Source of the DNA: Channa striata
Taxonomy: Eukaryota; Chordata; Actinopteri; Anabantiformes; Channidae
Assembly (NCBI GenBank): GCA_033026295.1
Contig: CM065181.1
Location: 6,357,001 to 6,421,000, forward strand
Direction of reading: 5' to 3'
Length of the DNA stretch: 64,000 nt
In this document: positions 27,301 to 41,100 of the stretch, piece by piece
How the letters are laid out: each line of letters starts with the position of its first letter
Numbering within the stretch: the stretch's first letter is position 1
The notes under the pieces: generated by a model
The model's input: the letters and a program-made list of their open reading frames with translations, nothing else
What the model was told of the DNA's origin: nothing
Databases searched by the model: none
Translations under genes and position numbers: made by a program

Positions 27301-30300
27301 TAATGGAGATAGCTTTTCGATATGCTATCAGATACTGGAATTAGGCTGCCGGTGCTTGGTGACATTTTCAAGAAACACTGAATGGATTAAGGACAAATAA
27401 GGAATGTGGAATCACAGGAGGTGTCATCTCCAAAGTCACTGTCATTGATTTGACACGGCCATCATGAACAGTGTGCGCTGCAGTTTAAATTCTCATATAC
27501 TTTGTCAATACCTGCGTATCCCAGCATTTAAAATAAATCACAAGCATTAAGGGTCGTTTTACTGACAAAAGCCACATATTATCCACAGTTTTGACCAAAA
27601 TGTTGGAAGCAGAAAAACGTCATTTTTGCTGCTCTGAGGCTTTATGTTTCTGTCAGCAGTGAAGTGGTGTGCTGTTTGCAGAGAGAAGCACTCAGCATAA
27701 AATCAAAAGAAAGGGGCATCATTCTTGACTAAAAGTGTTTTAAGTATCTCCAAACACAGGCGGCTGGGTCACAGATGTCAAGAGCTGTCAAGTGACCACC
27801 TTTCTCAAAGCGCCCCGTCCTTTTTTTATTTTAATCTCAGTGAGTGTTGACAAGAGGAGATGTGTAAAAATGTGGTTTACATAGTTGCACTTGATGGTTC
27901 ACAGTCGGTGCTGTGACCATTGTGAAAACTTTGTCTTTAGATTTTAAAAATAGACATTTTTAACGTAACACGTTTTGCTGATATCTGAAAATATCTACAG
28001 TTTAAGGTAATTTGCAGTTCATAGAGCAGTGTTTTCTACAAAATCAATTTATGTATCAGTATTTCCATGGTGACCACTTCACCACATCCTGCTAAAATTA
28101 TCTCACTTGTGGACTCCTCTCTTCTGTGGAGTCGTGATGTTTAGCCAAATGTACAGGACTCGTGGGAAATGGTGTTGTTTAAGGGCTGCTACCAAACTAA
28201 ATGCACAATACAATACAACCGTATCACTTTTCAGAAAAACACACCAAGTAGGTTACTCACCTTTGTTAGAAAGCTCAGGGACGACAGTTTAGAGATCAAT
28301 ACGTATATAACTATGTACGTATTAATGTGTAATAATAATAATAATAATAAATAAGTATCATTCATGCCTCTCACTGCCGCCATTACTTCAGTGATAGCAT
28401 AAGAGACTATGTATTATCCATTAGTTCATGTTTTCATTGGCTGTAGATTAGTTAGTTAGTTAGTTGGTTAGTTAGGTTAAAGATAAACCAATAATAAAGA
28501 TACATTTTTAAAAATGACTCAAAAAGGTCTGTTATACCTGCCATATAAGGAAGCATGGTCTAGTCACTAACTGACACCTTGTCTATTCTCACAGACTGAG
28601 AGGCACAGCCCTTTGTTGGGTGTGCGCTCTCGTCCCTCTCTCGATGGCGGGAAGATGAGGGCATCTGTCAGAATGACTCGATACCTGGAATCCTGGGGAG
28701 CAGCCAAACCCTTTGCCAACCTCCACCATCGAGACAGCATGACAACAGACAACGGCAAAATCAACACCACTGTGAGTGCAGCGCAACACCCACAACAACA
28801 CAGCGCTCTGTCAGACAAACTGTTCAGATGTAAGTTCTGTTCAGCCAAATCATTTCGTGTTGTGTGACTTCTGTTTTAGGACGTTCCAATGGGGCAGTAT
28901 CATTTTCAGAGACGGGAGAGGTGAGCTACCAGCAAGGCCGCATGTTCGACTGTCCTACAGGGGAGCAAGATTATTGTGCGTCCTTGTTTGAATATGTCCC
29001 TTCGATTGTAGATCCAAATCTCAGAGGAGGAGGTTTGAAGAGGAACTCCATGAACGAATGATTCGCACCATCGATGGCATCAACTCACAGAAGTAGGCAT
29101 CATCAGTAGGCAGCGCATCCAATTTCTGCATCACTTTCCACAGCCACAAGTAACACACACTCAGTTCAGAGAAAGGTAGGAAAGGAGAGGCAACAATATG
29201 TCAGCGTAAAGGCTCCAGAAGAATATTTCTGGGAGTTTCCTGATTAAGGTACTGATGGTCTACACTGAAAAATGTAACTTGTCAGTCAGTTATCTGAAAG
29301 AAGAAAAATGTTTATTATTTTTGTTAACAAAGAGGTAATAATTCACTTTTTCCTTTGTATCTTAATACTTTATATTGCTTTTTTAAAAGATTTGAACTTT
29401 TTTTTTAATCGTGGTTAAGTATTCAATGTTCTTATTAAACGTTATACTAATTACTCTAAATTATTTGGATTATCCTTGAAGCAAGTTTTTTTTTTATTCA
29501 CAGAAGAAACAGCTGTTGTCACCGCATATGTCAGATTTTCTTCTCTTTTTTTTTCCAATGACAACCAGTCTGAATGTGTCTCTTTCGCTTGTGTCTCCAG
29601 ACAATGGCTGAAATCTGAAGACATCCAGAGGATCTCACTGTTCTTTCACAACAAAGCCCTGGAGAAAGAGGTAGGCAAATGCATACAAAACACCTGCCAG
29701 TTCCGTTCACTGAGGGAACAAATCACTGGCATTGTGGGGGTATCTGTGAAAGTCATTAAGGGTCTGTGCATCCTGCAGTATATGGGACACACGTTGTCCA
29801 CTGTACTTTATATATATAAGCCTGGTATATTTTTACATTGTGCAGGCTCAGTGTTATGTTGCTTCTGCCTCCTCCTGTCTGCTACAGTCTCATAATATTG
29901 CACAAAAATTTCCAATTTTCTACCTTATCTTCTCTCAACAGTACAGATCCACAACATTACCAGCCTTCAAGTACTATGTCACCTGTGCCTGCCTCATATT
30001 CTGCTGTATATTCATAGTGCAGGTCCTCGTCTTGCCCAAGTAAGTCTGCACCCCCCTTCACAGGATTTCCACTGCACACTCCCTGCAGCATCAGCAAACT
30101 CCAGCTGTGGCAGCAGGTTGATGTGAAAAAGCCATTTGACGCCAGCTGTCTCATCAACAGGACCAGGCTGAATTGAAAGAGGCAGGGGAGCAAGAGGCAG
30201 AATGCTAAAAAGCAGATGGAAATGAAAGGGCACAATGTCTGCTAGTGATTATAGATCAGGTGAATTAAAGGGTGGCGTCTCTTAACAGCGGAGAGAGAAA

Positions 30301-33300
30301 TTCGCCGTTATGCTAATTTACTGCTTCTCCGAACCAAAGGTGTAATTCAGCATCTGAGAGCCCATTGATTTTTTAATTCACCTCTCGCTCACTCTCTTTA
30401 TCTTTGCACTGGTTGTTGCAGCATTGCTCTGTGCATTTAGACGTGACTTCATCCGTTTTATGGCAAGACGCCTTAACTTAGGCGTACTGTGTTCACCTTA
30501 GAAAGACCAATAAACCGACTAAAACCACATCGAGGCACACACACACTCTGCTAGCGTTGGATCCGCTGGGAAGCAGGGGGTAGAATACATTAGGAGCTTC
30601 ATTACATTTATTGCCCTGGATGGTTCTGCAGAGGGCCAAGAGGTGCCAAGAGAGTTTGGAGTAATTTGTGTGTGTTTGTGTTGTAGAACTGCTGTGCTGG
30701 GCATCTCCTTTGGCCTGACATTCCTGCTGTTGGCTTTGATCCTGCTCCTTTGCTTCGCTGGTCACTTTCTGGTTGGTTTGTGTGGATTTATCAGTGAATA
30801 CACACACACACACACACGCACACACACACGTTTGTACAGCATTGACTCATTGACATGCTACAATCCCTAGCCCCTAACCCTAACCATCACAACTGAATGC
30901 CGAACCCTAATTCTAACCCTGACCCTTCAACCCAGTCTTGACCCTCAAAAAGCCTTTTGAAGTTGTGTGGACCAGCTATGATGTCCTCACAAACAATGGT
31001 ACTGAAACAAAATTTGTCCACAGAAGACTATAAAGACATGCCCACAGCTGCACACACACATTTTTGTTATCTCTGTGTCTGAGACATAATCAAAAGTAAA
31101 ATAAGTAAAACTGTGTAAATCTTGCATAGCACATACTAAACCTGTCAGGCAAGTTAGAGTGCTGTTATATGTTTGACATCATAATTACTGTCCTTCCTAA
31201 GTGCAGTTAACGGTTCTTTCTTTAGAAAATTCTACATCCACATACTCCATAACCTAAAAACTCTCTTCTGAACAAACTGCAAAGTTTCTATTTCTATTTC
31301 CCACACACAATCTTTATTTATATTGGTTAAATTTATTGTAACCTTAGATAACAAACTACAGTTTATATGATCAATCTCCTCCATTTTCTACAAAAACTAC
31401 AATATTCCTTCAGGAAGCAGTGAACAGACTTTTATTATTCTTGTAATATGCAGTTATCTGACTTCAGCTGTACTATTACAAGATGAAACCTAGAGTGTTT
31501 AATCATATTTTGGCGATTAACTTTTAATTCCAAATTTCAGCTGCAAGGACAAATACAGACAGTTGGATTCATAAATTGTTCATCATGGTGTTGTTTTTTA
31601 TATATATATATATTTTTATTTAACTTTCTTCATTTATTAGACAAGACTCAATTTAAATTTAAAGCTACTGAAACTGTCTTTCACTTCCGAGACCTCTAGT
31701 TCCCTGGCAGTGTATTGCCTCACGTGTGAGTCCCCAATCCTGTACTAGCCTTAAAAAACAAACAAGGTAAACATAATTTTTCTACTAAAAAAACATAAAC
31801 ATTTCTAGTAAAACTCTCAAAGCCTAAATGTCTCCCTTGTACATCTTCATCCAACCAGTTGCTCCTGTTATTTCAAAGCATCTGCAGCCTCCTATCTTTA
31901 GTTTTGGACCCATTTCCGTCCTTTTTTTCTTCTCAAGAGACCATTACCACCCAGTAAGTGGGTCACTTGTAATTAACAGCAGGTTATTAATAACTTAGGG
32001 TTTGTTCTGACCCATATATCTGCTTTGTAAACTTCTACAATATGTTTTCAATAAAAGCTGAAGTGATCACTGGTGAAAGAGGCTGAAATACTCCATGTGT
32101 GTGGAAGTCTAGCTCCATGCGCCCGCTTAGCTTTTGTGTAAGTCATTATTAATGGGGCGTATTGTAGTTAAAAGACGTGCTCTGCTCATCTGTTAAAGTG
32201 CATTACACGGTTATTGTGATCAAACACATTTCTTGGAAAATGTCTTTTCATGTCAAGTGGGCTTAGCTCTTGCTAAGAGAACGCACCGTCCAATCATCAG
32301 ACAGAAAACACACAAAACGCACACTGGCAACAAAAGTGAGGAGGAAATATCTACCATGCTTTGTCCTCATGAATTCTTGCTCAGTTTGGCTCATGTTCCT
32401 TTCTTATGAAAAGTACCACTATTCATGTCAGAGACAAGGACGCAGTATGAACATACAGTCCTGTCCAGGATCCGTCCATAATAAGATGAGGAAGGTTTAA
32501 TTGAAACTCCAGAACAAAACTCATACTTTCATATCTCCACCTGATTGTAGCACCTTATTGTGGCATGTGCAGTATGTGATATCTGAGGTTCTATCGTTTG
32601 TGATTATTCTTGTTAGGAGCTATAAAAACAATACAACATTTTTAATGTAAGCAATTTTACTAATACCAGTTTCCTTTTTGTTTATGTGAGTCACAAGAGA
32701 GATTGAAAAGTCCCCAAAAAGAAGATTGCAACTTTCTGCTAGTATATGCGAGATGAATTAGTTATACCCTGAGTTGTAAATTGTAAAATGCTTTGGCTCA
32801 ATCCTCCACATTTCCTCTTCATTTTCATCTTCTAATCATTCCCTACGTGTCTTTGTGCCCTCAGCAGGGAAGGAAAGGTTCCTTCTGCTCTCTAACCTGG
32901 TTCCCCACATCATCCCGCATCATCGTCACCAATAACCCCTGGCTACGATTAGTTCTCACCATGACAACCACTGCCCTCATACTGGTGATGGCCATCTTCA
33001 ACATGGTGAGAAGCGAGATGAAATGTTTGACCACCGGTTTATATGTTCATGTTGTATGTGATAACCAAGATGGTAAATCAGAAGCAGTATCACCAGCAAA
33101 GACAAAGTTTCATCAGGCTGGTTGATGCTTTCTGCCACTGAACTCAAAGGAACTTTCGACGCGCTTGAACGTGTTCAGATTAACTAACCTTCATATCTTA
33201 AAGTAATAAACCCAGTTTATTTGTTGTTTTTATTAAAATATAAGTTACTTTAGTCAAATGGGGCTGTTTTTTGTGTACCAACACACCCTTGGCTCTACTC

Positions 33301-35086
33301 AACTTAAACGTTTCTCTTCACATATTCCAAATTCCATATTTTTAATTCCGTATTCTTTTCTTTCTGTTTTGTTTGTTAGTTCTTTGTGGAGGATCCTGGA
33401 GGATCTATGGACGACATCGTGACACCTACTCCACCTGTGAATCTAACCAATACTAGTCCTGATGGACTACCTGGAGAAAAACACAAGCGAAAACAAGTTT
33501 TATCTGCCAGTAAGTTGATTTATGGGAGCTCTGTAACTCCCATAAATCTACATGTCAGTGCACAAAAACAATTCAGTGAGTTGACAGTCATCTTAAGCCT
33601 GTTTTACGCCGCTAAGTTAATGTACACTTACACATGTAACTTTCTTAGCAAACCAGAGGAAAATTGTACTGCTTTAACTTGATCTTCTGCTGATTGGGAG
33701 ACACATCTGTGATTCCTACTTGAGCCTCATTTGCCTGCTCCTATGGAGAAGAATATGAGCCATTATCTTTTCGAAAAGAAGGATGAACACAACACTGAAT
33801 ATTATAGTCCTCATGAATGGAGAGATTTATTGCAGGGTTGCTGTATTATACTGCATTAGTTTCATCTTGGTGTACCTAATAAATGGGGAAGCATTGTTCG
33901 GTGTGTGTAGACATAGACTTTGCTCTACAGTAGCTTTAGTGTTGCTCTTTATTTCCTCCAAAGCAGAAAAGAGGAGCCATTAGAGACTCGCCTCACCAGT
34001 TTTTTCTTCTTGTGAAATTTTGGAGTAACCTATCAGCAACATGAAACAGAACTTAAAATGAGGCTGAAATATGAATCTACTCTGTCTCCAAGCAGCGTAG
34101 GAGCAGTAAACACTTCCTCTGGGATCACACAACCCATCAGCCACAACATTGAGACCACTGCATGTTTTTAATATTATAGATGACAGGGGTTCGTATGGTC
34201 AGTCCGACTGCTCCGCAGCTACACAGCTGCCGTTCCCTGTGTGTTGGGACACCTGTCAAACACACCCAGCATTGCATTTTGACCATTCTGACCCCGGTGG
34301 ATCTGTGTGTTCTGCAACCCCACTGTTGAGCATTTAGTGAAGGAACAGCTCTCGTTTTCCACTGATACACAGCTGAATCTCTTTTTTACCCATTAAAGAT
34401 CTAACAGTCTGTCAACAGCTTTCTGCTTTTAGGCTGTTTCAGTTCTACAGTGGCAAGTCAGGTAGTTTCACACCAAGGAAGCAGAAGAAAAATCACTCTA
34501 AAGAATCCAAGTGTTTCATCTATTCATCAGTGGCTCCAGGTTATCAGACATATAGGCGGAATGTGTAAAGTGTTATTGTTCATTCCTAATGTTCGAGGAT
34601 GTTCCTTAGCGTTAGTTCTAGTCTTTGGGGTTACATAAACAAAACGTGTTTCTTGTATAAGAATATTGACCTTTTCTGGTGTCAGCATGCAAAGTCTAAC
34701 TCTGTTCTTGCTGTAAAACTTTGTGGAGTCTGACTCACGGTTGTTTGAGCAGCACATTCTGAACACAGAACAAATAAAGCCACACTCTTTCTTAGCCTCA
34801 TATTGACGCATGCCATACAAATCCCATGAAGAGGATATACACAGAGTTTCACTTATATGTGATTTCTGCTCACTTTCTGTCTTCAGTACTTTATCTACTG
34901 CTGTATCCTGGGTCTGGTGTCATGCTCAGTGTTCCTGAGGATTAACTATGAGCTAAAGATGGTGGTGATGCTGGTTGCTGTGGTGATCTACAACATCATC
35001 ATCCTCCAAACACACTCCTCTCTACTGGATGGATTTAGCAAAGCACCGTACCCCACAGATAACCTAGATAGGTACCTGTAAACTGT

Positions 35087-35119
<33 letters not shown>

Positions 35120-38100
35120 GTCCTGCTTCCTAATCTAGGCCATAATAAAACTATTATTAGGCTCACTTAAGGTCAGTTCCATCCGTCTGAAACCCTGTGA
35201 CCCTGCAGCCTGCCCGCATCAATCGAGCAGAGCCTATTAAAATGACTAATGATACTCTTGGACTCTGGTCTCCCAGGAAAGAGTAATGCTGAGGTAGCAA
35301 TATCCCAAAAATATCCCATAAATCACTTTTGCCGATCAAACATAACCCCAGGAGAGGAGGATGATGAGTGGCAGAATGAGATACCGCAGCCTGTGTTGAT
35401 GGAGCGGAATTCATTTTTCACATTTGACTGACAGCTGGAGTTTTACAGCTGAAAAAAAAATCCATCATGCAAAAAGTTTTCAGGGCACTGAGAGAGACAG
35501 GTGAAAAAAAATATTATTTTTTTACTCTTATTTTACTCTTTCTCACCTTAGCATGAAGAATGTATCATTGTTTCCATAGCAGTGGGATATATAAATAAGC
35601 ACAGTTGCTAAATGAACAGGAAAAGGACTGCCTGATAAATCACTTTTGTTTCTCGACAAGCATTAATTTACACTTCATTACCACAAAAGATGTATTTTCA
35701 CCATTCTAACTCTGATATTAATTCATGGCAAGGAGTTGTCTCATTACAGTTTGGTCTGTGCGCTTTTATCCTGTAATGTAAACCAGCAAGAGCAGTTTGA
35801 TACATGCAAAACATGATTAATAATATAGTAATATATTACACACATGAAAGGAGATTCATTAATTTTTTTAGTACAATAATAGACAGAGACAGGTCGCTGT
35901 AAAGAGATTTAAAGGACCATGCCCGTGATTTTTAAACACTTCTCAGTGTGTTTTTCTTGCACTCTAGGGAGACATTTAATTCCATTCATTTAAATACAGC
36001 ACAGCGTGTCACAGTTAATATATCCCAGTGAACATTGTGTCTGCTTTAGTGTTGTCAGATTTACATAATTGTCACACAGTAATGATGCTCAGCCTTTAAA
36101 AATCAGTCTGCACTCCACCACACACGCACACAATTCAATAACTGACTGAAGCAGACATACTGTTCTCTTGAAGAATATATGGTGATTTTCATAATTTATG
36201 AAAATCAATTCAAGCAGATGTTTGTCGGGAAGACTGGAAAGCCACATAGTTCCAGCCGTGTAATGAGTACATTGGTGACAGTAAAAGGTTACAGCATGTA
36301 AATAACATCATGTTCCTTTGAAAATCAGGCTAATGTACTCCATGTATGTCTTACTGCCAACGATTCTCATACAAATGCCAAAAACAGCAAGTCCCAGCTC
36401 CATTTAAAATATCCCTTTTTAGGATGTGACAATACATCACAAATATATGCAGTTTACATTTTTTCACTGACAAAAATTCAAAGAACTCATTCCAAAGATA
36501 TTTGATGTGCTATTCAGTATCTAGGCAGCATGGTGATTGTGTGTTTAGTGCTTCCACCTTACGGACAGAAGGTCCCCTCTGCTTGCCTGGGATTCCTGCA
36601 GCTACACCCACAGTCTGAAGACATGTTAGGTTAATAGGTGACTCTAAATTGCCTGTAGGTGTGAATGTGAATGTGAAAGGTTGTCTGTCTGTGTATGTCT
36701 CACTCTGTGAGACATAAGATAGACTGGGGACATGTCCAGGATGTACCCTGCCACTCGCCTAATGACAGGTAGGTTCGCTTCAGCTACCCCACAACCCCCC
36801 CACGAATGAAGTGATTAAAGATAATGGATGGATGGATGAATTGTTTGAATATCTGTGGTTATATATGTCTGAATGAGTCACAATAAATTACAGGAATCAC
36901 GTTAATGCCGATGTAGGAACATGTCAAATGCATTTTTAGTGCAACAGTGCTAAAAAGGATATGATGATGACATGATACGATGATTGTGTATAACCATACT
37001 GCAGTTGATAGTAATCAATTCATGTTTGTTTTTTTAATGGGAATTTTGTAAAATATCAAATGTCACGTTACATGTATTCTCTCTCTCTCTCCCTCTTTGT
37101 CACCACAGACCAGGAGTCTTGAAGGATTTAAAGACAATGGGCTCTGTGTCTCTTTTCATCTTCTTCGTCACACTTCTGGTATTAGCCAGACAGGTCAGTA
37201 GACCCCCACTGGGACATATTTACACATCACTACAAAATAACTTTGGTCTACATTTACTAGCCTATGTTGCTTTTTATTTGCAAGAGACTCGATGTGAATG
37301 AATTTGAAATTATGTGCACTTCTATCCAGTACAAAATTTGAAAGCAAGTGAAGCTGTGCTCAAGGATTTGGCTCAGCATGTTAGAAGATCAAAAAAACTT
37401 GTTCAGATGACTTGGCCCGGGCTCACTGGCTCCGTCCCCTCTGTGTTCACCATCCTCACCTTATATGAACGCCAAACTCAGCTGACACACATTTGGTGTG
37501 TGTGTTTTTCTCTGTTCGGGCATGCCATCTATCTTCTCTGACCCTGAAACAGATGTCCTGGACAGAAAGACTCCTCCCAGAGTGTCTGTACTCAAAACTG
37601 ATGTGTGCCCTGAGACCCGCGGTTGATTTGAACAGGTCCATGTGTTGTTCGCATTCTGGGTCACTGTCACCAGAAGGGAGGGGAGCATTTGTTTTGGAAA
37701 CACAATTTTGCTGTGTAAAATTCTTTGTTAATTTCATATCAAAGTCTGGGAAGCAAGCTTATCAAGGTCTTTTGAGGGTAATTGAGTTTGTCCTTCCAGA
37801 TGCTGTTTGGGTATAAATTAGTGCAGTAAAATGCTTCATCAATTATCACTGACAATTTTTATGGAAATAGGTCAAAAGGTCTTTAAAGTGGCATTACTAA
37901 AGGCCCTTGATGGAGAAGTATGAAAACTGGTGCCAGATGTGAGGGCACAAGGTCTGGGCGCCTCCGTTTTCACATGCTTTCAGCCTGCTTTTAATAAATT
38001 TGCCTTGCAAAATTGTCATCTCCACCTCTAATGAGCCCATTCGCAGGCATTTAGTCCGAAGGAGGAGAAAGCAGGTTACGAGAAAGAAGGCATCTGTAAT

Positions 38101-41100
38101 TCATCCCTCAAGAATAGATGGTTGATGGAGCAAAGCTCATTTACAGCCTTGTTAGCCGCTTTCTACACAGCATCTGGAATGAGCGGAGTTACTTCTGGCC
38201 TAGTTTCTAGACTCTATTCTAGTAGAGTTCCTGTCTTTGCAAGTGCAGCAAGTGCTCACATGACACATATACATACTGTGTACATACACAAGTGAGTCAG
38301 ACAACTATCCCCAGAGGCCTGTAAGCTTAGTCTATGCTTCTATTTCAGCCTCAGGCAATCAACACTACAGTGCACGATCTCAACACAGAGCTCTATAGGC
38401 CCTTTGCTGTTGGAGGCTTCTAAATTGGCACCACAGTTTAATCTCAAGGGAGAAATCTTCTCTGCGCACATATATCATCCAGACTTCTAACCCAACACCG
38501 GAGACTGAAGACGCCCCCACATGCTACCCTACACACACTGTAGGGTCCAGCCCACAGGTAGCCTGGAGCTCCCAGATATTCTGTATAATGATGGTGTGTT
38601 CAGGGGACACACACTCATCGAATGTGTTGACCACAATAGAAGAGTCCTGCTGACACATTTAGAGTTGTTCAATACCCTCTGGCATGAATAACCAAAGCAC
38701 TGAAAGAGAGGTGGCTATCTTTTATGCAAATCAGTCCTATCTTCTTACTGTTTCCTTAAGCAATGATGGTGAATTTCATTGTTGTCTTACTTGGATATTT
38801 TTGTATGAATACCAAGCATAGCCTTTGAGTTACAGTTGGTAAGATGTTCCTAGAAAGCCTGTACCACAACACAGGCAACATATTTCAAAAATACACTTTT
38901 GTAGCTGTTTGGCTATGTGGGAGCTGACAGATACATTAGTGATGTCACCAAACAACATTAGTTATCAGAAATTAACTTAATTAATTTCTTTTTGACTGGG
39001 TGTTAGTTGCTTCTGTGGCTTGTAGCGTTGGAGCAGTGCGAATGACACAGATGTCCCTTTACTCTGTGTCCTCCTGTAACAGAATGAATATTACTGTAGG
39101 TTGGACTTCCTGTGGAGGGACAAGTTCAAGAGGGAGTGTGAGGAGATCGAAACCATGGAGAACCTCAACCGGGTTCTGCTGGAGAATGTTTTACCTGCCC
39201 ATGTGGCAGAACACTTTCTGGGACGCAACTGGAAAAACGAGGTGAATTTCCAAGAAACAAAAGTAGAAATGACTGTGCTGATTTTAAATCTGTGTTGAGT
39301 TGAGATGATTCTAATCTAATGTTTAATGCAACATATTTTTTCTTTGTTTCACTTTTCTTGCTCTGCTATTGTTACACGCAGTAACCTACTCACCCAACAT
39401 GCTTCCAATTCCTCAAATTCTCACAAATTAATTCCAGTAATTTACATTTTTTGACACATTCAATACTCTTGTATTGCTGTGTCATTTTACTGTCTTTCCT
39501 CTGGTGAATGATGTTACTGTTTTACTGCTGTGACTCCACGTCTCGAAAAGAGAAGATTAAAGTCTCACCTTTTAGTAGAGTCAGTGTCATTGCTCAGTGT
39601 GAGGTATTCGCCTCACAGGTTTTCTGTCTGCGGTAGAGTATCATTGAAACCCCTTAGTTCTGGTATTTTACCTTCCTTCACTTGTGCTCAATCAATACAA
39701 CACATCCAGCTGTTTTCTTCTTTCTTGCTTGTTATCAGGACCTTTATCATCAGTCATACGAGTCGGTGTGTGTGATGTTTGCCTCCATCCCAGACTTCAA
39801 AGAGTTTTATACAGAGTCTGATGTCAATAAGGAAGGGCTGGAGTGCCTTCGTCTTCTCAACGAGATCATAGCAGACTTTGATGAGGTAAACTCCGGTCCC
39901 ATTGATAAATTCACGCTGTCTGGCAAAGCGGAACAAACAAACAAAGTTTCCTACAGATTTTTTTTTTTTTTTTTGAGAAGCAATCATGCTGGGTTGTTAT
40001 GCTCCAAACCAGTGGGAGATTCATAAAAATGTGCCAGCGTTTGGCTGAAAGTTGTTGTTTTTTTCCACTTTCCTGTTCATGCTATGTGTCCTCAGCTGCT
40101 GTCCAAACCAAAGTTCAGCGGAGTGGAGAAAATAAAGACCATTGGTAGCACCTATATGGCCGCAACTGGTCTCAATGTGACACCAGGACCAGAGTGTGCA
40201 CAGGCAAGCTTTTACATACATGCACATTTCTTTAGAGCTGCACACAGAAGCATTTCATGACCTCACTGTACTGCACGGTGAGACACCCACAGAATGTTTA
40301 ATGTCGTCCCCACAACTGGTTTAGAAGCTGGGAAAGGTTTCAGCTCCCACTGTCAGCTTTCTTGTGAGCTTGTTGGACCATGCAAACAACAAGAGCCCTT
40401 TTGTACATGGTCACTCCCTGCAGTGTCACCCTTGGCGCATATTTAATAAACTTGTCATTTTTCATTTATGGTCACAAAAGAGAACTGAGCTGTAGCATCA
40501 AAATATTTGTTGCTGCCCAAATACATTTGGAGGCTTTGTGTGGGCAGCTCCTTAAAATGTGCTACACATACTGTAAAATTCAAGCTTCAGTGATTCATTA
40601 CCACACTCATTTGAACACATCAGTGTAGTCACTGGATCCAAATGAGATCATTACTCAGAAATGTGGCAGCACTGTGTTTTCTAAAAGGAAATCAGCTTGA
40701 TTGGCTGTTCACTAACCCAACCCCCCTTAGTAACTGTTGCTACCCCTGTTGAGCTCTCAGCACATGGGTCTACACGAATAAAACAGGCAAAATAAAATTA
40801 CAAATTATGGTAGTTTTTAAAAGAACACGTCTAAATTGGTCCACATGGGAGCAGCCTTCTCATTTTAGCTGTTAATTTTGTTGGCTTAGATGACAGCTGT
40901 TATAGACAGCTGGGTTAGTTAACTAAAAAAAGTAAAATACTATTTTTTTTTTACCCAAAAAGTGGTTCTAGTATATTTATATTTGGGCTTGTGTTTTAGA
41001 ACAAAGTACAGAAAAGAGGTGCTAACATTAAGTTTTTGCTCCCAAAGTGGGAATGTCTATTCCTAAACTGGCCTGTAAATCCACTAAATAATTTAGTTAC

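Larger units (their letters stand above)
35072..37108 (+). other. adcy2 intron 18
   Basis: 2.0 kb. It holds a (CA)n tract at 35087-35120 and the second copy of an interspersed repeat at 36520-36840. A CT-rich tract (37077-37096) precedes the acceptor. Confidence 0.8.

Noticed and set aside
34433..34461. A 29-nt micro-exon (acceptor ctgcttttag, donor gtagtt) that would repair the phase between adcy2 exons 17 and 18.
   Set aside because: Its peptide (CFSSTVASQ) does not resemble the conserved NLFFLP that precedes YFIY. A one-base indel in exon 17 explains both the phase and the missing peptide.
34558..34592. A 35-nt candidate exon reading GMCKVLLFIPN before exon 18.
   Set aside because: The donor (gttcga) and acceptor are weak, and the end of exon 17 already encodes ENKFYLP in a shifted frame.
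37314..37816. Overlapping open frames within adcy2 intron 19.
   Set aside because: No family resemblance; Cys- and Ser-rich composition suggests chance frames.
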